Positions 45,568-54,101 of a stretch of DNA of 64,000 bases are shown in pieces. The notes below the pieces were generated by a model. That model had not been told where the DNA came from. It saw only the letters and a program-made list of their open reading frames with translations, and made no database searches. How positions within the stretch are numbered: the first letter of the stretch is position 1; each line of letters opens with the position of its first letter. This stretch comes from Pectinatus frisingensis (lineage in GTDB: Bacteria > Bacillota > Negativicutes > Selenomonadales > Selenomonadaceae). Position numbers and translations under genes: made by a program. The stretch is from assembly GCF_015732285.1 (NCBI RefSeq), contig NZ_WIQU01000042.1, positions 98,312 to 162,311 of the forward strand. Reading direction: 5' to 3'.

Positions 45568-47598
45568 ATGCTGAAGAAATTTTTGGGACTGAGTGTTGAT
45601 AATGCTTGGAACAGCATTTTTATTTTTTGGGTCAACGGATTAAAATGCTACTTATTCTTTTGGGTGATTTTGTCAATTTTTCGGATAGTATTTATTGCTG
45701 ATATGCACAGTTACATGTCGCTGCAGATAAATGCTGACGATATCAAAAAAGCTCTGGTCCTGGGAATGCAGATGAGCATGCAGACAGTGGGGGTATTGAC
45801 GATTTTTGATTTATTGTTTTTGGGAATCGGCAATATATTTTCACATCACCGGGGCAGACAGTTTTTAAACATTATCATGCTGCTGCAGCTCATGGCGGTT
45901 TCAATACTTTTTGTTGCCAGATTTCCCTTTTATCGTACTTATCACAGTGGATTCAATCAAATGCTGTTCACCGGTATGCACGAAGACTGGGTGGCATTGT
46001 TTTGGACTATGGTGGATCAGTTTGATTTGCCGGTTCGCTTATTAGGAGCAGTGGTTCTTACTATAGTGCTGTTTTATTTATGGCGAAAATTTTTGGATTG
46101 GAATGTTACGGCATATTTGCCGGTTAAATGGCTGCCGCTGCGCTGGAAAGGCCGGATAGTATTTTTGCTGCTGGTGTATTTTATTGCACGTTTGTCATTA
46201 TTCAGCGGCAGTTGGAGTTGGCAGACACAGATAGACTGGGAAAATTCGGCAATTACAAAAGATGATTTTTTAAATGAGGCAATACTTGACGATGGGCAGG
46301 CGATATACAGGGCCTATCGGTTAAAACAGCGCAGTGCTGCCAGCAATGGGCTTAGTTATACAGCTGATGATATAAGAGATTTTGCCAGATATTTGAGTGG
46401 GAAAAATATACAAAGCGACAATCTTAATGATTATTTGTCTAAACAAGCGCAGGGACCTGTAATAACCAAACCCAGACATATTTTCCTGTTGATTTCAGAA
46501 AGCTATGCCAATTGGCCTTTGCTGCCGGAGTATGACAATCTGCATATAGCCGATGGAATGAAATCGGTTATCGGTGAAAATGATACAGCTTATTGTAAGG
46601 CCTTTCTGCCCAATGGTTCAAGCACTGTCAATGCTCTTATGGGGGTCGTGACAGGATTTGCCGATGCCAATCTTTATTTGACAACAATGGTAGATAAGAT
46701 GCAGCAACCGTACTCTACAGCTATTGCGCCGCAATTAAAAAAACTTGGCTATACAACAAAATTTTATTATGCCGGACCATCTTCCTGGGAAAATATCGGC
46801 CGGTTTACCAAAGCTCAGGGATTCGACAACTTTTATAGCCGCAGTGATATTACAGAAACTTCCAAGGGAAGCGTATGGGGGGCAGATGACAAAGATCTTT
46901 ACAATTTGGTTCTTGATGATACGGATGGGCGCAGTTCTTTTAATGTTATACTGAATGTATCTAATCATTCTCCATTCGAGGTTGATTTAAAAGCCAATGG
47001 TTTTGATTCGGCAGGGGTCAAAAATGCACTGGAACCGCAATATCAAAACGATGATGAACTGTTGAAAGAATTGGGGCATTTTTGGTATGCCGATAAGATG
47101 ATGAGTGATTTCATTGCGGTAATGCGGCAGAAATATCCCGATAGTTTGTTTTTGATTGTCGGTGACCATGCCGACCGTTATAATATAGAAAAAACACCTA
47201 CGATGTATAAACGTTATGTGATACCATTTATAATGACTGGTGATGGTGTCAATAAAAAGCTGTTTTCTCAGGATGATGTCGGCAGCCAGATCGATATATT
47301 CCCAACTTTAATGGAACTTATAGCGCCAAAAGGATTCACCTATTATTCTGTGGGCAGAAGCCTGACACTCGGTAATAAAATAGCTGCCAATTATGCCTTT
47401 GCAATAACAGATGGTCATATCGGCCGCACTGATGAATCCGAGTATATGCCGGAAAAATTTCTCCCTGATAAACCATCTCCTGATGCGGCAGCAGTAATGA
47501 AATATACTGATGCCATAAGGGGAATTTCGTGGTGGGCGGCAAAATACGGCAGCCATATTGCAGTAAATCAGGTACAGACTGCGGCTGTATCACCATAA
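45568..47598 (+). CDS. LTA synthase/phosphoglycerol transferase-like sulfatase-fold protein
   Basis: About 676 residues. Five or so N-terminal membrane helices (about 15-235) then an extracytoplasmic sulfatase-fold domain: metal-binding ISESYANWP, the nucleophile region NGSSTVNALMG and the metal histidine in VGDHADRY. Related enzymes add glycerol phosphate to lipoteichoic acid (LtaS) or periplasmic glucans (OpgB/MdoB). In a diderm the acceptor is uncertain. Start ATG 45568 after GGAAAGG. Confidence 0.85.
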   Translation: MLKKFLGLSVDNAWNSIFIFWVNGLKCYLFFWVILSIFRIVFIADMHSYMSLQINADDIKKALVLGMQMSMQTVGVLTIFDLLFLGIGNIFSHHRGRQFLNIIMLLQLMAVSILFVARFPFYRTYHSGFNQMLFTGMHEDWVALFWTMVDQFDLPVRLLGAVVLTIVLFYLWRKFLDWNVTAYLPVKWLPLRWKGRIVFLLLVYFIARLSLFSGSWSWQTQIDWENSAITKDDFLNEAILDDGQAIYRAYRLKQRSAASNGLSYTADDIRDFARYLSGKNIQSDNLNDYLSKQAQGPVITKPRHIFLLISESYANWPLLPEYDNLHIADGMKSVIGENDTAYCKAFLPNGSSTVNALMGVVTGFADANLYLTTMVDKMQQPYSTAIAPQLKKLGYTTKFYYAGPSSWENIGRFTKAQGFDNFYSRSDITETSKGSVWGADDKDLYNLVLDDTDGRSSFNVILNVSNHSPFEVDLKANGFDSAGVKNALEPQYQNDDELLKELGHFWYADKMMSDFIAVMRQKYPDSLFLIVGDHADRYNIEKTPTMYKRYVIPFIMTGDGVNKKLFSQDDVGSQIDIFPTLMELIAPKGFTYYSVGRSLTLGNKIAANYAFAITDGHIGRTDESEYMPEKFLPDKPSPDAAAVMKYTDAIRGISWWAAKYGSHIAVNQVQTAAVSP

Positions 47599-47605
47599 AG
47601 GTCAC

Positions 47606-47634
47606 TTTAAATTTTTGCCGAAGCAATGTATAAT
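47606..47634 (+). promoter_or_regulatory. Candidate promoter of ychF
   Basis: TTTAAA, 17 bases, TATAAT, 47 bases before the ychF start. Confidence 0.45.
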
Positions 47635-47681
47635 AATATATTAATAGCAGTTAAATATACTATGATGAAGGAGAATTCATA

Positions 47682-48788
47682 TTGAGTAACTTGGAAGTTG
47701 GAATTATTGGTCTGCCAAATGTTGGAAAAAGTACATTATTTAATGCGATAACAAAGGCAGGTGCCGAAGCGGCCAATTATCCTTTTTGCACTATAGAACC
47801 CAACGTGGGGGTCGTTGATGTCCCTGACAAAAGATTGCAGGTGCTGCATGGAATGTATAATTCAAAAAAAACAACACCGGCATCAATTCGTTTTGTCGAT
47901 ATTGCCGGACTGGTTAAAGGAGCGGCACAAGGAGAAGGATTGGGCAATAAGTTTTTGTCGCATATACGTCAGGTGGATGCTGTGGCGCATGTGGTGCGTT
48001 GCTTTAACGACGGGAATATAACTCATGTAGAGGGGTCTATCGATCCATTGCGCGACATAGATATAGTCAATACGGAATTGTGTCTGGCTGATATGGAAAC
48101 GGTAGAAAAACGTCTTGAAAAAGCCAGCCGGGCCGCAAAAAGCGGTGCAAAGGAAGCCAAGACGGAAGAAATAATGCTCAAAAAAGTGTATGAACTTCTT
48201 TCTGACGGACAGCCGGCTCGTCGGGCCAAACTTTCTGATGATGAAATAATAATGATTGGTGAACTTAATCTGCTGACACGCAAACCAACGCTGTTTATTG
48301 CTAATGTGGCAGAAGATGAAGCGGGTACGGCTGGTCAGAAAAATCCTTATGTACAAAAGGTCAAAGAATATGCCGCACAGGAAAAGGCAGAAGTAGTCGT
48401 GATTTCGGCTAAAGTGGAAGCGGAAATTGCTGAACTTGATGATATCGAAGCCGGTGAGTTTCTTAAAGAAATGGGTTTGTCGGAATCGGGACTTAATCGT
48501 TTAATAAAAGCCGCTTTTAAATTACTGGGACTTTTGACATTTTTGACGGCAGGACCTGATGAATGTCGGGCCTGGACAATAACCAAGGGGACGAAAGCAC
48601 CACAGGCCGCCGGTAAGATTCACACTGATATTGAACGTGGTTTTATTCGTGCCGAAATAGTTAATTATAATGATTTAGTTGCTGCAGGGAGTACCAATGC
48701 AGCTAAGGAAAAAGGTCAGGTTCGCCTTGAAGGTAAGGATTATGTCATGCAGGATGGCGATGTGACTTATTTTAGATTTAATGTGTAA
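47682..48788 (+). CDS. ychF: Ribosome-associated GTPase/ATPase YchF
   Basis: 368 residues. P-loop GLPNVGKSTLFNAIT, VDIAGLVKGAAQGEG, and a C-terminal TGS-like domain (TKGTKAPQAAGKIHTDIERG). An Obg-family protein that prefers ATP and helps regulate translation and stress response. The start is TTG with AAGGAG upstream. Confidence 0.96.
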   Translation: MSNLEVGIIGLPNVGKSTLFNAITKAGAEAANYPFCTIEPNVGVVDVPDKRLQVLHGMYNSKKTTPASIRFVDIAGLVKGAAQGEGLGNKFLSHIRQVDAVAHVVRCFNDGNITHVEGSIDPLRDIDIVNTELCLADMETVEKRLEKASRAAKSGAKEAKTEEIMLKKVYELLSDGQPARRAKLSDDEIIMIGELNLLTRKPTLFIANVAEDEAGTAGQKNPYVQKVKEYAAQEKAEVVVISAKVEAEIAELDDIEAGEFLKEMGLSESGLNRLIKAAFKLLGLLTFLTAGPDECRAWTITKGTKAPQAAGKIHTDIERGFIRAEIVNYNDLVAAGSTNAAKEKGQVRLEGKDYVMQDGDVTYFRFNV

Positions 48789-48824
48789 ATCCAATTTGAT
48801 TTTTATGAAAAGGAGACGGAGTAT

Positions 48825-49532
48825 ATGAAGAAAATCCAGATGATGTTATTGATGATGCTGTTCGTACTGCCCTTTGCGGTCAGTCCATCAATAGCCGGTG
48901 CGGAGGCTGCACCACGGACGATAAGTGTCGAGGGAGAATCAAGTTTTTATGTGACACCGGACCAGGCATCAGTTGAAATTGGCATAGAAACGACCGGAAC
49001 AACGGCCGCTGATGCTTCACGCAAAAATGCTGCGGTTATGACTGATATCCAAAATGCCTTATATGGCATAGGATTCACACAAAAAGATATTAAAACAGCT
49101 TCATATGATTTCTATCCGGTGTATGATAAGGATAACTCACAGCGGATAACAGGATATAAGGCTGAAAATACTGTCGTTGTCACAACAAATGATATCAATA
49201 ATGTCGGCAGTATAATCGATACAGCCGTAAAAAATGGTGCCAGTAATGTCAACTCGGTGAAATTCAGTCTGAAAGATGTACAAAAATATAAAGATTCGGC
49301 ATTAAAGGCGGCCGTGATTGATGCCAAACAAAAATCCAAGGCAATAGCCGGAGAACTTGGCAAGAGCATTGTCAATGTAGTAAGTGCCAGCGAAAGTAAT
49401 ATCTATGTGGAAAATCGGGCTGCGGGAGTTTCTTTTAAAGCAATGAATGCCGATATGGCGGCACCTACACCTATAAGTGCCAAGGACTTGCAGGTTTCAG
49501 CCAGAGTAAGTGTGACTTTTGAAATAAATTAA
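48825..49532 (+). CDS. Periplasmic SIMPL-domain protein (DUF541)
   Basis: 235 residues. A signal peptide (MKKIQMMLLMMLFVLPFAVS, cleavage around SIAGA) then the SIMPL domain: ISVEGESSFYVTPDQASVEI, GIGFTQKDIKTASYDFYPVY. Proteins of the family form oligomeric assemblies outside the cytoplasm; function is loosely tied to oxidative stress. A good ribosome binding site (AAAAGGAG) lies before it, and a terminator follows it. Confidence 0.9.
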   Translation: MKKIQMMLLMMLFVLPFAVSPSIAGAEAAPRTISVEGESSFYVTPDQASVEIGIETTGTTAADASRKNAAVMTDIQNALYGIGFTQKDIKTASYDFYPVYDKDNSQRITGYKAENTVVVTTNDINNVGSIIDTAVKNGASNVNSVKFSLKDVQKYKDSALKAAVIDAKQKSKAIAGELGKSIVNVVSASESNIYVENRAAGVSFKAMNADMAAPTPISAKDLQVSARVSVTFEIN

Positions 49533-49545
49533 ATATATTATAATA

Positions 49546-49576
49546 AACAGCCCCCATACGGAAGGCTGTTTTTTAT
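49546..49576 (+). terminator. Terminator after the SIMPL gene
   Basis: ACAGCC and GGCTGT arms are followed by TTTTTT, near the converging end of the iron-ADH-like gene. Confidence 0.8.
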
Positions 49577-49584
49577 AATATATT

Positions 49585-50664
49585 TTAATAAATCTGTAAT
49601 TGATGATATTTTTCTAAAGCATCAATCGATGTTCTGATTTTTGCAATATCTATGGGGTATGGTGCATAAGGAATATATTTATCCTGGCCAATCAATGTGG
49701 TGAATTTTTCTTTATAATCGGTATCTACAGTAATATCCGACAGACACAGCGGCAATCCGACTTGTTTATTAAAGTCATATACCTTATTGCGCTCAGTGAT
49801 CTGTTCGTCCATAGTCAATAAAAATAACACACCATAGGCGACTATTTCACCATGCATATGTTTTTCACATCCGGGCAGCTGGGTGCGGGCAATGTAAACG
49901 GCATGAGCCATGCTGCTGTTGTAACGATTATCAACTAACACTGATACCAGACCGGTATTGATGATGATTGTAAGAACAACTTGTTCAAAATCAGCTGATA
50001 TGGTGTGAGACATAGCTGCTTTTAGGGCAGACAGACCGTATTTTAGTAATAATTGCGAGCAATTACGGCTGATCTGGATTCCCAGTTCATTTTCATGATG
50101 GAGCTGATCATTGCGTGAATTGAAACCAGCTTCATACTGCTTAGATAAAGCATCACCAATACCTGCCCGCAGGTACATCAAAGGCGCTTCGGTAATTATT
50201 TTGGTGTTGATAAAAGCATGTATGGCCGGCTGACGGCCGAAGTAAAACTCACCGAAAGTACCGTCATCATTATAAAGTATACATAAAGATGTCACGGCAG
50301 CGCAATTGGAAGCAATTGTGGGAAAGGTGAACACAGGTTTGTGCAATTTGTCGGCAGCGGCCTTGGCTGTATCGACGGCTCGGCCACCGCCGACGGCAAA
50401 TATCATATCAGCATCATACACTGATGGATCACGGATTAGTTTATCAATGTTTTTATGAGTGGCATTACCGCCAAACCAAATAAAGCCGATTATTTTCAAT
50501 TGAGAATCGGTCAGCGCATCTGAAAGATCATTTTTTGCCTTTTGCAAAGCGGTTTTTCCGCCGATCACTACAGCTGTTCTGCCATAGGCGAGGCATATGG
50601 AGTCAATCTTTGCATAGGCATCGATACCGGCAGTGTAACTGGGAAGAAAAGTTGTGGAACTCAT
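49585..50664 (-). CDS. Iron-containing alcohol dehydrogenase/glycerol dehydrogenase-like enzyme
   Basis: 359 residues. NAD-binding region FAVGGGRAVDTAKAAA, TFPTIASNCAAVTS, the metal-ligand helix around AGIGDALSKQYEA, and the histidines in NRYNSSMAHAVY and KHMHGEIVAYG. Related enzymes oxidise glycerol or reduce aldehydes and sugar derivatives; the substrate is unknown. ATG 50664; folB-folK lies 6 bases upstream on the same strand. Confidence 0.85.
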   Translation of the reverse strand: MSSTTFLPSYTAGIDAYAKIDSICLAYGRTAVVIGGKTALQKAKNDLSDALTDSQLKIIGFIWFGGNATHKNIDKLIRDPSVYDADMIFAVGGGRAVDTAKAAADKLHKPVFTFPTIASNCAAVTSLCILYNDDGTFGEFYFGRQPAIHAFINTKIITEAPLMYLRAGIGDALSKQYEAGFNSRNDQLHHENELGIQISRNCSQLLLKYGLSALKAAMSHTISADFEQVVLTIIINTGLVSVLVDNRYNSSMAHAVYIARTQLPGCEKHMHGEIVAYGVLFLLTMDEQITERNKVYDFNKQVGLPLCLSDITVDTDYKEKFTTLIGQDKYIPYAPYPIDIAKIRTSIDALEKYHQLQIY

Positions 50665-50670
50665 ATAGAT

Positions 50671-51510
50671 TCACTCCTTTATTATATGTAAGTCATCTTG
50701 GGGAAAAGTATTGCATAATTCACATATGGCTTTATTAGAAACCGGATGAATCTTGTAAGGAGCAATTTGGTTCAACGGTATCATCACAAAATCCCGGTTT
50801 AGCATATCCCTGTGCGGAATCGTAAGATTTTCATCATCCATTATGATATTGTCATACAAGAGTATATCAAGATCCAAAGTACGCGGCCCCCAGTGTATCG
50901 TTCGTTTCCGTCCGGCGGCCTGCTCGATTTTATGCAATGTATCCAGTAATTCATATGGTGATAATAAAGTCTGCAAACCCAGTACTCCATTGAGAAAATC
51001 AGCCTGTTGAACGTTACCGTAAGGCGTTGATTCACATAGATCTGAAATGGTTTCCAGCCGTATCTGGGGAAAAAGTTTTAGTGCTTTTACGGCATGATCG
51101 ATATATGCTGCCCGATCACCGATATTTGAGCCAAAAGAAATAAACACTTCATGCCAAGAACGGCTGATGGTCACTGCTACTTCTTTTAACGGCAAGCCAA
51201 TTGGTGCACCAGGCTTTCTGATAGACAGAATAATTTTCTTTATTGAAGGAAATTTTAGTAATATTTGTTCGGCTAGTTGCTCAGCGGCGGTTTCGATCAG
51301 TTTTACGGTATGCGCCTTAGTATAGTCATTGATAAAATGACAAACATCGGCATAATTGACAGTGGCAGATAAATCATCTTTTATACCTGCCCGGCGGGTA
51401 GAAAGAACAAGCTGTGCCGTTATAAAAAAATTCTGGCCCAGCTTATTTTCCTCCGGTAAAACACCGTGAAAGGCATAAACCGATAAATCATTTATTGTTA
51501 TTATATCCAT
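50671..51510 (-). CDS. folK: Bifunctional dihydroneopterin aldolase / HPPK (FolB-FolK fusion)
   Basis: 279 residues. Residues 1 to about 118: FolB (ITINDLSVYAFHGVLPEEN). Residues about 122-279: FolK (FISFGSNIGDRAAYID, RTLDLDILLYDN). The fusion makes and pyrophosphorylates 6-hydroxymethyl-dihydropterin in folate synthesis. FolB and FolK fusions occur in several lineages. No folP or folE gene is adjacent. Confidence 0.93.
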   Translation of the reverse strand: MDIITINDLSVYAFHGVLPEENKLGQNFFITAQLVLSTRRAGIKDDLSATVNYADVCHFINDYTKAHTVKLIETAAEQLAEQILLKFPSIKKIILSIRKPGAPIGLPLKEVAVTISRSWHEVFISFGSNIGDRAAYIDHAVKALKLFPQIRLETISDLCESTPYGNVQQADFLNGVLGLQTLLSPYELLDTLHKIEQAAGRKRTIHWGPRTLDLDILLYDNIIMDDENLTIPHRDMLNRDFVMIPLNQIAPYKIHPVSNKAICELCNTFPQDDLHIIKE

Positions 51511-51588
51511 ATAGGTTCCTTTCTGCTGTCGAATAAAAAAATGAAGTCAGGAATGCGGCAGACAGTAATTAATTGCCGCATAAAAAAA

Positions 51589-52086
51589 CTAATAGATCAA
51601 TGTACTGCGCCGCTTTTCTTTCGGCCAGTTACATTGATCAGAAACCATGCAGCAAAAACAGTTGCGGCTCATTTTATCGGCACGATAGATGAGACCGGAC
51701 AAATTTTGCTCGGCTTTAACGGCAGGATCACGATGACTTTTTATTGCATTGCTGATAATACTTGTTTCTTTGACGGAAAATTTGCAATCCATGAGAATGA
51801 TTCGTGCTATGGGTACACTGGCGGCAGAGTGATCAACCTCAGTTTCGTATTGTACGCAGCGGCCGATATCGTGTAAAAGTGCTGCGGCATAAATCATTTC
51901 TTCATCAATGTGGTAATGCTCTTTATTGTTGATTATCGCAGCAATGCGTGCTACGGCAAGAAAGTGGGCAATGTCATGGTGACAAAAATGCCGGTTTTTT
52001 TCCCATAGAAGAATTTGTTTATAATGTTTATGAAATAATGGGTGCTGTAAAATGAGATTATACCTAGGAATGTAAATTTGTTTCAT
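51589..52086 (-). CDS. HD-domain phosphohydrolase
   Basis: 165 residues. The metal-binding residues lie in CHHDIAHFLAVAR and LLHDIGRCVQ, then a later SHRDP. This small HD protein may hydrolyse nucleotides or pyrophosphate esters. The C-terminus (CNWPKEKRRSTLIY) is compact, with a cysteine cluster (NCFCCM) before it. It is on the same strand as the folate fusion gene, about 80 bases upstream of it. Confidence 0.8.
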   Translation of the reverse strand: MKQIYIPRYNLILQHPLFHKHYKQILLWEKNRHFCHHDIAHFLAVARIAAIINNKEHYHIDEEMIYAAALLHDIGRCVQYETEVDHSAASVPIARIILMDCKFSVKETSIISNAIKSHRDPAVKAEQNLSGLIYRADKMSRNCFCCMVSDQCNWPKEKRRSTLIY

Positions 52087-52373
52087 ATTGACCGATATCC
52101 TTATTGCCTGATATTATAGAACAATATTGTATTCTGTGCGGCAAGGCAGATTCCCTGCAATATAATAGACTTTTATAAGGCACATTTGTATATAAAAAGA
52201 CTTCAATAAGCTTATTACATCAGCTAATGATTGACTTTAATTGTAAGTATAATATAATGAATAATGCAGTCTTGATTATTATTTTAGTATAAAAAGCAAA
52301 TAATGTAGTCAGATTGCTGTATATACAACTGATTTTAGGAAACAACATGTGATAAACTTACTATGAGAACAGT

Positions 52374-54062
52374 ATGAATTTGAAAGGATGGTCATTGGCG
52401 GATATGCATAATGAACAGGATACTACAAAAATACATCAGATGGAAACTATGTTTTTACACTGCGAATATGAGAAAGCTTTTGCTTTGGCAGACGGACTGA
52501 AAGAAGCAGGTTGTTCCAAGGCATTTTATATATTGGGGAAAATTTACAACGGTCATTTTGATAAAAAATATAATGATAAAATAAAGCAGAAAAAATACTA
52601 TCGTCGTGGACATGAATTAGGTGACAAGCTATGCTCTCTTTGGTATTGCATATTAGAAAATCCCGGTTATGGACAGCCGCGTTTGATCAAAGAAGTAAAA
52701 CAGTTGGCAGATAATAATGATGTTTTTGCCCAGTATGAGTTAAGCTTTCTATATTACTCTGGAATGATGGTGGTAGTAGATGCGAAAGAAGCTGTTCATT
52801 GGTGTGAAATGGCAGCACGGCAGGGCTATGCACTGGCTCAGCATGACATGGCCGGTTTCTACACGAATGGCTGGGGAGTGCCTAAAAATGCCGGACTATC
52901 GGTTGAATGGGATAAAAAAGCTGCTCAAAATGGTCACGTAGAAGCACAATGCCGTATTGGTGATTTGTATTTTGAAGGCAGCAGTGACAATAATATTCCA
53001 CAAGATTACGCTGAAGCAGTTAAATGGTATGAACGGGCAGCTGCAAAAAATAACGCACTGTCACAATGCAACTTGGGATTTATGTATGATAATGGTTATG
53101 GTGTACCGGAAGATAAAGGTAAGGCATTTTTTTATTATGAACAGTCAGCACTGCAGGGACATGCCCCTGCACAATGCAATCTGGGAATAATGTATGATAC
53201 GGGCTGCTCTGTTGCAGAAGATACACAGGAAGCTGTTAAATGGTATGCATTGTCAGCTAAACAGAATTTTGCCCCGGCTGAGTTTTATTTAGGCAAAATG
53301 TATGATACCGGCCGGGGCATCAAGCAGGATTATAAACTGGCTGCCAAATGGTATGAACGCGCTGCCAAACAAAATTATACCGTTGCCCAGTGTATGCTGG
53401 CATCTTTATATGATGAAGGACTAGGTGTAGAAAAAAATTTTACTGAAGCTGCAACGTGGTATACGGCCGCAGCAAAACAAGGCTATGCTCCGGCACAATT
53501 CGAGCTTGCCGCCATGTATAAAAGTGGTGACGGTGTGGAAAAAAATCTGGAAAAAGCCTATGAATGGTTTGTGCAGGCTGCTGAACGAAATGATCCTTAT
53601 TCAGCATATCAACTGGGAATTATGCAGCAAAATGGGGAAGGCGTTCCGCAAAGTTACACTGAAGCCGTTAAATGGTATAAAAAAGCTTCGGAAAAGGGAT
53701 TAGGCGTTGCCGATTACCAGATAGCGTGCATGTATCTTTATGGTGAAGGAATAAAAAAGGACTATAAGCAAGCTTTGCAGTATTTTGTAGCAGCTGCGAA
53801 AAAAGGTGATCCTAAAGGGCAGTGCAGCCTCGGAGTGATGTATGAAAACGGTTACGGCGTGCCAAAAGCAGACTATGCTACTGCCCAAAAATGGTACCAA
53901 AAAGCTGCTGAAGCTGGTGAGATAACCGCTCAATACAATCTTGGTGCATTATATGCATCGGGTAAAATCGGTGAAGACAAGAAAATGGCAGAAAAATGGA
54001 TGAAAGAAGCTGCTGGCAACGGGGATACGGCAGCACAAAAATGGCTTAAAGATAATATTTGA
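52374..54062 (+). CDS. Sel1-repeat (SLR) protein
   Basis: 562 residues. About 13 Sel1-like repeats of roughly 36 residues fill residues 85-560, with units such as AVKWYERAAAKNN and AQCNLGFMYDNGYGVPEDKGKA. No signal peptide or membrane segment. Sel1 proteins are scaffolds for protein-protein contacts and are often used in signal transduction. The next gene (a GGDEF protein) starts 39 bases later. The start at ATG 52374 is uncertain (no strong ribosome binding site). Confidence 0.85.
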   Translation: MNLKGWSLADMHNEQDTTKIHQMETMFLHCEYEKAFALADGLKEAGCSKAFYILGKIYNGHFDKKYNDKIKQKKYYRRGHELGDKLCSLWYCILENPGYGQPRLIKEVKQLADNNDVFAQYELSFLYYSGMMVVVDAKEAVHWCEMAARQGYALAQHDMAGFYTNGWGVPKNAGLSVEWDKKAAQNGHVEAQCRIGDLYFEGSSDNNIPQDYAEAVKWYERAAAKNNALSQCNLGFMYDNGYGVPEDKGKAFFYYEQSALQGHAPAQCNLGIMYDTGCSVAEDTQEAVKWYALSAKQNFAPAEFYLGKMYDTGRGIKQDYKLAAKWYERAAKQNYTVAQCMLASLYDEGLGVEKNFTEAATWYTAAAKQGYAPAQFELAAMYKSGDGVEKNLEKAYEWFVQAAERNDPYSAYQLGIMQQNGEGVPQSYTEAVKWYKKASEKGLGVADYQIACMYLYGEGIKKDYKQALQYFVAAAKKGDPKGQCSLGVMYENGYGVPKADYATAQKWYQKAAEAGEITAQYNLGALYASGKIGEDKKMAEKWMKEAAGNGDTAAQKWLKDNI

Positions 54063-54101
54063 CAGGTAATGACAATAGATGCGGATGGGGTGGAGCCAAT
54101 G

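Noticed and set aside
52374..54062. Repeats in the Sel1 gene as a DNA repeat array
   Set aside because: The periodicity is in the protein (about 36 residues) and DNA copies are divergent, as expected of a repeat protein.
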